In this document: piece by piece, positions 34,987-42,915 of the stretch
Layout: each line of letters starts with the position of its first letter
How positions within the stretch are numbered: the stretch's first letter is position 1
Origin: JACOND01 sp965202795
GTDB taxonomy: Bacteria; Bdellovibrionota; Bdellovibrionia; Bdellovibrionales; UBA1609
Direction: 5' to 3'
Assembly: GCA_965202795.1 (NCBI GenBank)
Contig: OZ241848.1
Coordinates: forward strand, 310,001 to 374,000
DNA: 64,000 bases
Program-made: the position numbers and the translations under genes
Notes under the pieces: model-generated
What the model was told of the DNA's origin: nothing
The model's database searches: none
The model's input: the letters and a program-made list of their open reading frames with translations, nothing else

Positions 34987-35523
34987 CCATTTATTATGCC
35001 ATTTATTGCGCCATTTATTATGCCATTTATTGCGCCATTTATTATGCCATTTATTGCGCCATTTATTATGCCATTTATTATGCCATTTATTATGCCATTT
35101 ATTATGCCATTTATTATGCCATTTATTATGCCATTTATTATGCCATTTATTATGCCATTTATTATGCCATTTATTGCGCCATTTATTATGCCATTTATTA
35201 TGCCATTTATTATGCCATTTATTATGCCATTTATTGCGCCATTTATTATGCCATTTATTATGCCATTTATTATGCCATTTATTATGCCATTTATTATGCC
35301 ATTTATTGCGCCATTTATTATGCCATTTATTATGCCATTTATTATGCCATTTATTATGCCATTTATTATGCCATTTATTATGCCATTTATTATGCCATTT
35401 ATTATGCCATTTATTATGCCATTTATTATGCCATTTATTATGCCATTTATTATGCCATTTATTGCGCCATTTATTATGCCATTTATTATGCCATTTATTA
35501 TGCCATTTATTATGCCATTTATT
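34987..35523. repeat. 12-bp tandem repeat, 44 full copies plus a partial one
   Basis: Unit CCATTTATTATG with an occasional variant CCATTTATTGCG, in exact 12-bp register for 537 bp. It fills the gap between the AlbA_2 gene and maeB (both minus strand), and the AlbA_2 stop codon lies inside the last partial unit. On the minus strand each unit reads ATG GCA TAA TAA, a start-Ala-stop micro-ORF, and offers a CATAAT -10-like hexamer. Open frames here are artefacts of the repeat. Confidence 0.97.
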
Positions 35524-36979
35524 CTTTCGCTTTGAGCTGTTTATATTTTTCAGTCACTTTATATTTTCCGGTTTTTTTTGACCCCTCAAATACAATAAGG
35601 CTGTGATTTTTTAAAATTGTCAATCGCCTGTTTAAAGTCCTCATAGCCACATTATAGGATTTTACAAAAGATTTTTTGAAAAAGCTGTCTTTCTCTATAT
35701 GATCCAGCATTTGCAGCAATCTGTTTGCTGTATCGTTTTTTATGCCAAGAGCGGAGCTGAGTTTTTCTCTTAAATCCTCCCTTTTTATCGTTTCAGCATC
35801 TTTGGCAAAAGCGCTTGCTCCTGCAACCGGTTTTCTGTAAAATGTTACTGTTGTGAAATCAGTAAATTTAAACTTAATGGGCGCCAATCCCGCTTTTTTA
35901 ACCAGGCGCCTCATTTTTTTTATCCCTGTTCCCATTCTTTCAATGTATTTGGCTCTTAGCATAAGGCTTGCAATAAGCTTGTTTCTTGTGACGCTTTTGG
36001 CGCCGAACTCTGATTTCTTCAGCTTTTTATGCAGCCCTCCAAAATTATAAATTTCCACCCTGTCATCATAAATCTCAACAGTCACAGAAGCCTCTTGAGT
36101 TAAATAATTTCTATGAGTTACGGCATTGACCAAAGCCTCTCTCAGCGCGTCTTCCGGAATTTCCAAAATCTCTTTTCTCTGCAGCTGCCCTTTGGGAAAA
36201 TGATACTCCAGCCTCAGATGTTTTTTTAAAAAGCCAGCTGATCCCTCAATATTGCTGATTATATCTTTATTAAATATTTTTCTGTCAATTATATCATGAA
36301 ATTTATCTGTCCCTTTAAAAAGGGCGCAGGATATTTCCGCATGGGAAAAGAATTTGTTTAAATTTTTAGAGAAAAACAGCGCCCCTGAATTATTAAAAAT
36401 AACTTTTGACCCCCGCCTCTCGGCGGCCCCTAAATTTTCCAATATTTGAATATAATTTCTCCGGCTGTATTTTATTTCAGTCCTGTCCATAAAAGCAAAC
36501 AGCTTCTCCCTGTCAAAGTCTTTTTTAAAATCAAATTTTTGGCAGGGAACTTTATCAAAATTTAACAGCTCTTCGTTTTCCATAAAATCTCTTATTTCCG
36601 CTGTATTCAATTTTTGCGAAGACGCTCCGGATCGGATATAAAACCCTGAAGAGCATCTGTGAGGCTTGTTTTTGCTTTCCGGGACATCCACTGTCAGGAC
36701 TTTTTCTTTTTTCAGCTCTTTTAGGAAAACGGGGATTTTTGGATCACAGTTTTTGGCGATATCCTCTATCCGGCTTCTCAGCCGGTTTGTGATTTCAATG
36801 CCTTTGACCTTGCCGTCATCAGAAATTCCAATATAAATCCTCCCGCCGCTGGAATTGGCAAAAGCTGTCATTTCCCTGTCAAGCCCCGCTTCCGCCCGCT
36901 CTTTGAACTCAGTCCTGGAATCCTCCCCGCTTTCCAGGATAAATTTCAGCTTTGGAGTAACAGAGGCGCTTTTTTTCAT
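35519..36979 (-). CDS. AlbA_2/Schlafen-type DNA-binding protein with C-terminal ATPase-like domain
   Basis: Probable transcriptional regulator of the type often mislabelled RecG-related. The AlbA_2 domain (about 15-130) shows EDSRTEFKERAEAGLDREMTAF, ANSSGGRIYIGISDDGKVKG. The HATPase_c_4-type region (about 270-380) shows PEDALREALVNAVTHRNY, VEIYDDRVEIYNFGGL and KYIERMGTGIKKM. A winged-helix-like end follows. ATG 36979 is 7 nt from AGGAG and is preferred to ATG 36985. Composition is more AT-rich than its neighbours, and Lys/Ile/Asn-rich, which suggests horizontal gain. Such proteins are frequent near mobile or defence DNA. Confidence 0.88.
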   Translation of the reverse strand: MKKSASVTPKLKFILESGEDSRTEFKERAEAGLDREMTAFANSSGGRIYIGISDDGKVKGIEITNRLRSRIEDIAKNCDPKIPVFLKELKKEKVLTVDVPESKNKPHRCSSGFYIRSGASSQKLNTAEIRDFMENEELLNFDKVPCQKFDFKKDFDREKLFAFMDRTEIKYSRRNYIQILENLGAAERRGSKVIFNNSGALFFSKNLNKFFSHAEISCALFKGTDKFHDIIDRKIFNKDIISNIEGSAGFLKKHLRLEYHFPKGQLQRKEILEIPEDALREALVNAVTHRNYLTQEASVTVEIYDDRVEIYNFGGLHKKLKKSEFGAKSVTRNKLIASLMLRAKYIERMGTGIKKMRRLVKKAGLAPIKFKFTDFTTVTFYRKPVAGASAFAKDAETIKREDLREKLSSALGIKNDTANRLLQMLDHIEKDSFFKKSFVKSYNVAMRTLNRRLTILKNHSLIVFEGSKKTGKYKVTEKYKQLKAKE

Positions 36980-37664
36980 ATTCATGCTCCTTTTTTTATC
37001 AAAAAACCCCTAAACCCGCTCCAGATCGTTAAAACACCCTGAATATTTGCCTGTCATGCGGCGGATCTTCCGCCCACAAGCTGAATTTTGCTAAATTTTA
37101 CTGGCTTCTGTCAATAAAAACCGCTGTCCAGGGGGGCGCGCCTGAGCGGTTTTTCAGAGAAAAGGCGGGGCGCCGCCCCTGAGCGGCGCTTTCCCCGCCC
37201 GCAGCCCCGGCTTTTGCCTGCAAAACCCCCTATATTTGCCAGCCGCTGCCGGGGCCGCAAGGGCTGGCTGCGGGGGGAGGCTGCCCCGCCCGCATCACAA
37301 AACAGCCGGGAGCGCATGGGGGCTTGCCGCCGGAGGCGCCGCACCGCCGGAGGCGCCGCAAAGCTCCGAAAGCGCCTGTATCCTCTCCCGCCGGCTTTCC
37401 CCGGCGCCCCCCCCTCATCAAGCCCCGCGCCCCCTGCGCCACAGCCAATGGAGCGCCCCCGGCTTGCGGAAAAATATTTGCCATGCCCAATATTTTCCGT
37501 ATAAATATTAGGGCATGGCCGGCAGAAGGAACAGCCTGTATATTGATTTTTTAGATCCTCAGACAGAAGGCCGCTGCCGGCTGAGCGGCGCTCAGAGCTG
37601 GAGGAGATTTTTAACAGTTAGCTGAGGCTTGCTTCAGCAGCGCGCGCCCGGCGGGGAGGCAAAT
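36980..37664. other. GC-rich intergenic stretch with one long inverted repeat
   Basis: No gene supported; the overlapping open frames here are compositionally biased Pro/Arg/Ala strings. The inverted repeat at 37480-37519 is listed separately. Confidence 0.5.
37480..37519. promoter_or_regulatory. long inverted repeat (hairpin or operator)
   Basis: Left arm GCCATGCCCAATATTT (37480-37495) and right arm AAATATTAGGGCATGGC (37503-37519) pair with one bulged A and a 7-nt loop. It has GC-rich outer and AT-rich inner parts. It lies 145 bp upstream of the small membrane ORF. It could be a regulator site, a hairpin terminator without a T run, or part of a mobile element. Confidence 0.55.
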
Positions 37665-37799
37665 ATGACATGGTGGAAAACGCTGGTTTTATGGGCATGC
37701 CTGGCTCTTTTTTGTTTGGATGTCTTTGTTTTGGATCTTGGCATTTCCAGCATGCTGGCCACAGTTTTAATTTTTCCCTCTCTTTTCGGCTTATTGTAA
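37665..37799 (+). CDS. 44-residue hydrophobic small membrane protein
   Basis: ATG with GGGGAGG 5 nt upstream. The translation starts MTWWKTLVLWACLALFCLDVF and ends FPSLFGLL, giving one or two membrane-spanning helices separated by an Asp/Leu/Gly/Ile/Ser stretch. It ends at TAA 37797-37799. No family recognised. Good ribosome site and strong hydrophobicity in a GC-rich gap support a real small gene, but coding cannot be proven. Confidence 0.55.
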   Translation: MTWWKTLVLWACLALFCLDVFVLDLGISSMLATVLIFPSLFGLL

Positions 37800-37886
37800 G
37801 CGGCTGAGGGCTGCGGATGCTCTGAGAGAGAGGCGGCGCGGGCCGGCGGAAGGCGCCCCTGTTCCGCAGGGCGGGCCGATCTTTAT

Positions 37887-38540
37887 TTACAAAGCATGGG
37901 CTTCGGCAAAGGGTTTTTCCAGAGGACAGGCCCCTTTGGCCATGTAGTCTTCAGCGGTTTCGGTTAAATGCCGGGCAAACAGGTAAGGCTCCCTGTCAAG
38001 CTCTTCCGGCCTGATTAAAGGCTCCCTGCCTGGAAAGCTGAAATAAAGCTTTTGGCCCTCTCTTTTTATAAGAGCCATCCACAATCTGTCAGAAAGCAAA
38101 GCGCCAAGATCGCCAGACAGCTCCCCATAATAGTCAATTTTATAGATTCCAGAAAAAATCTCTGTCTCATCCAGAAGCTCAAAATGCCAAAGCTCTTTGT
38201 ATTCCTCAAGAAAGTTTTCGCATTTGCAGTTTGGCCCCTCAAAATCCGCATAAGAAAAAACCGCCTGGCTGCCAATATAAGCCGCCCAAACAAGCCGGGA
38301 AAAAACCATGCCGTCTGTCCCCAGGTTTTGGCAGGGGAAAACCCATTCCCCTGAGAGATCTGGGACTCCGGATGGGAGCAGTTTTTGCTTCTCTGTTTCC
38401 GGATATATTGGCAAAACAGGCGTGTAAGCGGCAGCGGCAAAGGAAAAAAGCGCCGCAAAAAGCCCCGCCGGGGCCGGCAGGCTCAGCCGCCTGTTTGGGC
38501 GCCCTGTTAAAGCCGGCCGCTTTTGATCTGATATATTCAT
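37887..38540 (-). CDS. secreted protein of unknown function
   Basis: 217 residues with an N-terminal signal (LSLPAPAGLFAALFSFAAAA). The mature part begins YTPVLPIYPETEKQKLLP and includes LSGEWVFPCQN, suggestive of a lipocalin-like or small beta-rich domain (DLSGEW... is also common in such proteins), though I cannot place it. Four Cys. Its ATG overlaps the stop of the 955-residue repeat protein as ATGA, so the two are translationally coupled. Confidence 0.75.
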   Translation of the reverse strand: MNISDQKRPALTGRPNRRLSLPAPAGLFAALFSFAAAAYTPVLPIYPETEKQKLLPSGVPDLSGEWVFPCQNLGTDGMVFSRLVWAAYIGSQAVFSYADFEGPNCKCENFLEEYKELWHFELLDETEIFSGIYKIDYYGELSGDLGALLSDRLWMALIKREGQKLYFSFPGREPLIRPEELDREPYLFARHLTETAEDYMAKGACPLEKPFAEAHAL

Positions 38541-41404
38541 CTTGTTTTTTCTCCTTCTGGCTTTTTTTGGTCATATCCCAGGCTCTCCGGGATATTCAGG
38601 GATGGCAGATTTTGCAGAATCTCCGGCAGCCAGGTTTGTGACTGAAGGCAGTATTTTTGCTCGTCCTCAGTTTTGGCCTCAAGACAGGCTGTGAGGTCTT
38701 CGTCAAGCTCAAAGCGATGGGCGTTTTTCAGGCACAAAGCCTCGAGATCTCCGCCGCTCAGGGAGGCGCAGAGCTGAATTTTCCTGACAGAAATATCTGC
38801 TTCAGGGATCGACTCAAGGCAGGTTTTTTTGTCTGCAATATTGATTTCGCCGCAGGCCTTGATTTTTTTTAAAGAGGCCTCCGCCCCGCTTTTAAGGCAG
38901 AGCGGCAGAAGATCTCCGCCGAAAAGTTTTTGGCAGAGCGTGATTGTTTTGGGGGAAAGCCGGCTGGCCTCCATCAGGCAGATCCGCTCAAGATCTGCCG
39001 GTTCAGAATCTGAGGGAAGAAAAGAGCAGAGCAGGATTTTGTATGAGGAAAGGCGGGGGTTTTCCGCCTCGCGCAGGCAGAACAGCGCGCTGCCGGTTTT
39101 TTGGCAGTTTTGGATTTTTTCAGGAAAGATCTCCGCGCTGCCGCCCGCCAGATCAAAACAGGCTTCTTGATGCTCCGGCGGGAAGCCCGAGCAGGCCCGG
39201 ATCTTTTCAGCCGAGAGGCCGGGATTGGCTGACTCCCGCAGGCATGCAGACTGGCTTGAAGCCGCCGCGCCGGCGCAGGCCTGGGCTTTTGTCAGGGAAA
39301 GCGGCCGCCGGCGCGCCTCATCCAGGCAAAACCTTTCGCTCTCCGCGCCAAAGCTCAAGCTCCCGCAGGCCCGCAGCTCTGCAAGGGGCGCCGCGGGGCT
39401 TCCGCCGCGGCCCAGCTTAAGGGCCAGCGCCAGGCAGGCCATTTCGTTTGCCCCGCGGTAAGCGGCGCAGGCTTTTGCCCCCGCTTTTGCCTCTGGATTT
39501 TTCGCAAGGCTGATGGTTTCAAGGCAGGGGATTTCATTTTCAAAGTAAAACGCGCCGCAAATTGCGAGAGCTTCAGAGTCAAAGCTCAGCTCCCGGGCTT
39601 TTTCAAGACAAAGCGCCTCGCTGCCTGCGGAAAAATCCGCCGCGCCGCAGCCTTGGATCTCCTCTGCTGTGAGAGAGGGCGCGGCGGCTTTTTTCAGACA
39701 GAGAGTTTCGCCCGCGCCATCGTAAAAGGCGCCGCAGGCCCGGAGCTTTTCCAGACCGGGGTTAAAAAGCCCCGCCGCGCTCAGGCAGGAATCCTCCTCT
39801 TCAAAATGCTCTTCGCAGGCTTCTTTTTCCTCCGCGGAAAGCAAAAATCTCTCCTGAGCTTTGCGGAGGCAGGCTGCCTCATCAATCCCCACAAGCCGCC
39901 CGCATTTTATAATGTCCTCAAGGGCAAGCTTTGGCCTCAGGGCCCTTTCAAGGCAAAAGCCGGCTTCCCTGTCCCCAAGATCCGCCGCGCCGCAGGCTCT
40001 GATTTCCTCTAAGGTTAAAGCCGGGCGGCCTGCCATTTCCAAACAAAGGACTTCCTCTCTGCTGTTATATTTTCCGCAGGCTTTGATCTCTGCGGCGGAC
40101 AGGTCCGGCAATGCGGCTTTTTCAAGGCAAAGCGCCTGGCCCCGGCTGCTGAAGCCTGAAAGCCCGCAGGCCTGAATCTCTTCAGCGCTTAGATGGAGAG
40201 TGGCGGCTTCCGCCAGACAAACAAATTGTCCGGCCCAGCTGTCTAAAAGCCCGCAGGCTTTGATCTCCTTTGCCGAGACCAAAGACTCCTCAATCTGATT
40301 GAGGCAGCTCTGGCTGTCATTCAGGCTTTGACAGGCCTCCCGCAGCTCTGGCGCCACCCCTGCCGGACCGCCTGCCGGCGTCTTGGCCAAATGAAGGCAA
40401 ACCTTCTGATTTTCAAGCGCGCTGCAGGCAAAAATCTCCTCAGGAGTGTGACTCGTCAAATGTGTCATGTTAAGGCATTCCGCTGGACCGCCTTCGCCTT
40501 CATAAAACCCGCAGGCCTGGGTTTTTTCCGGATCCAGATCCAGCGCGGCGGCCTTTTGAAGGCAGTCCGGCTGCTGCCCGGGATTAAAGGCGGCGCAGGC
40601 CTGAATCTCCTCAGCGGAAACCTCTGGACTGGCGGCCATCTTCAGGCAGAATGATTCATTTTCTTTTGTATATGAAACAGGAAGCAGCCCATCATTTGCT
40701 GTCGGCTTTTTCCAGTTTGCGCGCCGGGCCGCTGCCCCCCAAAAAAAGGAATCGCCGGGGCTTTCCGCCTCATTTTGATTTTTGTCAGGATCCCATTTTT
40801 GTCTGGCCTTGTAGTTTATGTAAATGCCCGGCTTATGCCCTCTTTCCGAAGAGCAGAGCCTGATTTTTTGCGCGGGGATGGATCCAAGGGATTCAAGGCA
40901 CAAAGCTTCGCCGCCGGAGCTGAACAGCCCGCAGGCTTTGATCCCCTCAGCGGAAATTTCCGGCCGGGCAAGAGACTCAAGGCATGCCAGCCGGTTAAGC
41001 GGCTCAAAGGCCGCGCAGGCCAGGATCATGCCTCTGAGATCATGGGGGACATAGTCTTTTGAGCTTTTGCCGTCCTCCGATGGAAGGCTGAAGGACATGG
41101 CTTTGGCTGTTTCCCTGCAAAGGCGCTGGTGGGGAATGATCTGAAGGCAGGCTGCCTCCGCCCTTGAAAGGTAAGACGGGCCGCCCGCGCGAAAAGACTC
41201 TAAGGCTGCGGCGGCGCTTTCCGCTGCCGGGGGGGCGCTCTCCCGCTCTTCGCCAGCAGCTGCCGGCAAAAAGCCTGGGAAAATGCCTGGGAAAATGCCA
41301 AAGAGACAGGCAGCAAAAGCTGCTATGCGCCAAAAGCCTCCCGATCCAAATCTTTTTCTGGCCGCCAGTGGCTGTGGATTTTTTGAATTAAAGCTTTTTT
41401 TCAT
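38537..41404 (-). CDS. large secreted Cys-repeat protein (more than 20 repeats of about 35 residues)
   Basis: 955 residues. Signal region (WRIAAFAACLFGIFPGIFPG) followed by repeats from about residue 80 to 930. The consensus is CLxxAxxPxLSAEEIxACGxxxxxxxx, for example CLEKAALPDLSAAEIKACGK and CLEMAGRPALTLEEIRACGA. Each repeat holds two Cys about 18-20 residues apart flanking a predicted helix, so a solenoid of disulfide-braced helical units is likely. A non-repeat insert sits near residues 190-245. I know no family with this exact pattern. The DsbA-like protein at 16.4 kb would be a natural folding partner. It forms a coupled pair with the downstream secreted protein. Confidence 0.85.
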   Translation of the reverse strand: MKKSFNSKNPQPLAARKRFGSGGFWRIAAFAACLFGIFPGIFPGFLPAAAGEERESAPPAAESAAAALESFRAGGPSYLSRAEAACLQIIPHQRLCRETAKAMSFSLPSEDGKSSKDYVPHDLRGMILACAAFEPLNRLACLESLARPEISAEGIKACGLFSSGGEALCLESLGSIPAQKIRLCSSERGHKPGIYINYKARQKWDPDKNQNEAESPGDSFFWGAAARRANWKKPTANDGLLPVSYTKENESFCLKMAASPEVSAEEIQACAAFNPGQQPDCLQKAAALDLDPEKTQACGFYEGEGGPAECLNMTHLTSHTPEEIFACSALENQKVCLHLAKTPAGGPAGVAPELREACQSLNDSQSCLNQIEESLVSAKEIKACGLLDSWAGQFVCLAEAATLHLSAEEIQACGLSGFSSRGQALCLEKAALPDLSAAEIKACGKYNSREEVLCLEMAGRPALTLEEIRACGAADLGDREAGFCLERALRPKLALEDIIKCGRLVGIDEAACLRKAQERFLLSAEEKEACEEHFEEEDSCLSAAGLFNPGLEKLRACGAFYDGAGETLCLKKAAAPSLTAEEIQGCGAADFSAGSEALCLEKARELSFDSEALAICGAFYFENEIPCLETISLAKNPEAKAGAKACAAYRGANEMACLALALKLGRGGSPAAPLAELRACGSLSFGAESERFCLDEARRRPLSLTKAQACAGAAASSQSACLRESANPGLSAEKIRACSGFPPEHQEACFDLAGGSAEIFPEKIQNCQKTGSALFCLREAENPRLSSYKILLCSFLPSDSEPADLERICLMEASRLSPKTITLCQKLFGGDLLPLCLKSGAEASLKKIKACGEINIADKKTCLESIPEADISVRKIQLCASLSGGDLEALCLKNAHRFELDEDLTACLEAKTEDEQKYCLQSQTWLPEILQNLPSLNIPESLGYDQKKPEGEKTR

Positions 41405-42219
41405 TATGAGCCTCCCTTATGAGCCTTCCGGCTGTGATCAGTATATTTTCTTTTTGCGCAAGGCGCTTTTTTTACGCCCCCTTCAGGGAGCGCAAACGGA
41501 TACTGCCACAGGTTTTTGATTTTGTCAAGCTTTTTTTATTAAGCCAGCCTCTGCCTGTTCGCTGGGACGGCCTCTGCCTGTTTGTTGGGACGGCCTAGCG
41601 GCCGTTCCCGGCCCTCCGAGGAATGACAAACTTGCCCAGAGGGCCAGCCTCTGCCTGTTCGCTGGGACGGCCTAGCGGCCGTTCCCGGCCCTCCGAGGAA
41701 TGACAAACTTGCCCAGAGGGCCAGCCTCTGCCTGTTCGCTGGGACGGCCTAGCGGCCGTTCCCGGCCCTCCGAGGAATGACAAACTTGCCCAGAGGGCCA
41801 GCCTCTGCATGTTCGCTGGGACGGCCTAGCGGCCGCTCCCAGGCCTCCGAGGAATGACAAACTTGCCCAGAGGGCCAGCCTCTGCATGTTCGCTGGGACG
41901 GCCTAGCGGCCGCTCCCAGGCCTCCGAGGAATGACAAACTTGCCCAGAGGGCCAGCCTCTGCATGTTCGCTGGGACGGCCTAGCGGCCGCTCCCAGGCCT
42001 CCGAGGAATGACAAACTTGTTGTTGGGCGGGCGGGGGGGCAGAGCTGTTTTCTGGGGAAAATTCTCAATTTTTGTTTTTTTATAGGGCTTGTTTGCCTGG
42101 CCGGCCCGCGGGGCGGGGCCCCCCTGTTATAGAGGGCGCTTGGCCGGATCCGGCTAAAAAAGCTTGTTTTTTTGAGGTTTTTTTTCTTGAAGCTCTGAAA
42201 ACAGGGATATACTGGCGGC
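41405..42219. repeat. gene-free stretch dominated by a 77-bp tandem array
   Basis: Upstream of the 955-residue gene. Contains the array listed next and, at 42020-42180, unique sequence with no gene. Open frames through the array (both strands) are repeat artefacts. Confidence 0.8.
41544..42020. repeat. 77-bp tandem repeat, about six copies, containing the dispersed hairpin element
   Basis: Units begin CCAGCCTCTGC at 41644, 41721, 41798, 41875 and 41952, exactly 77 bp apart, after an irregular first copy at 41544. Each carries TTCGCTGGGACGGCC, TAGC, GGCCG(T/C)TCCC and CGAGGAATGACAAACTTGCC. Two sequence subtypes (first and last three copies) show later homogenisation. Confidence 0.95.
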
Positions 42220-42363
42220 ATGGACTTTTGGAGAAAGCATTGGCCATCCATAGCGGGCCGCCAGGCCGGCCGCCCTGCGGGCAGCCTCTCCCGGCCTGTT
42301 GGCCCTCAGGCCGCGCCCGGCCCTGAACGCTCCAAAAAGCGGCCGGCCCCCGGCATTCAGAAT

Positions 42364-42855
42364 ATGCCGGCTGAGGGCTTGGCGGGGGGGTTGAGGCGGA
42401 TTTTTCCGTTTTTGCTGATTTTTGCCTCTACAGGCTGCGCCTCTTCCGCCAAGAAGCGGAATCACGGCAAGGCAAAGGCTTTTTTTGAAAAAGACAGAAG
42501 GCCGCGCTCCCTCACGCTGTCAGAAAGCCTGAGCCTGAGCAGCGGGCGGCAGGATCAAATTGAGAGGGATCTGGCTGGAAAATACAGGTTTGGCCGGCAT
42601 TTTGATAAACTGAGCGGCAAAAAAGCCTTAGACAAGAGCAGCAGAAAGGGAGGCCGCTTTGCAGCCGGAAGGCGCGCAATAGATTTTGGAGACGCTGAGC
42701 TGATCATTTCAGAAAGAAGCCGGGATGAAACTCTTGAAGACAGCAGCGCCTATGCCCGCCGCCGGGGCCTCTCCTCAGCAGCGGAGAGGGAAGCGCTTCC
42801 AGAGTCAAAGCCGCCGGCTGCCGCTGCCCATCCGCAGGATGGATATGCCGAATAA
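42364..42855 (+). CDS. lipoprotein of unknown function
   Basis: 163 residues from ATG 42364: MPAEGLAGGLRRIFPFLLIF followed by the lipobox ASTGC. The mature part is highly charged (KKRNHGKAKAFFEKDRRPRS) without a recognised domain. An upstream in-frame ATG at 42220 would add 48 residues rich in Gly/Arg/Pro, but would bury the lipoprotein signal, so the later start is preferred. Convergent with the LolC/E-like gene. Confidence 0.65.
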   Translation: MPAEGLAGGLRRIFPFLLIFASTGCASSAKKRNHGKAKAFFEKDRRPRSLTLSESLSLSSGRQDQIERDLAGKYRFGRHFDKLSGKKALDKSSRKGGRFAAGRRAIDFGDAELIISERSRDETLEDSSAYARRRGLSSAAEREALPESKPPAAAAHPQDGYAE

Positions 42856-42915
42856 AGATGAGCCTGCTCTTTCCAACTAGAACCCCCCCGCGCCGGAGCT
42901 TTAAAAAGCCCAGCC

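Noticed and set aside
34943..35581. Long open frames through the 12-bp array (HLLC and PFIM repeats)
   Set aside because: The 12-bp period keeps frames open by arithmetic; there is no ribosome site or non-repeat domain, and maeB's own leader explains the position.
41595..42251. Minus-strand ORFs of 71-141 residues in the 77-bp array
   Set aside because: Identical overlapping frames created by the repeat period; products are the typical translated-repeat strings such as VIPRRAGNG.
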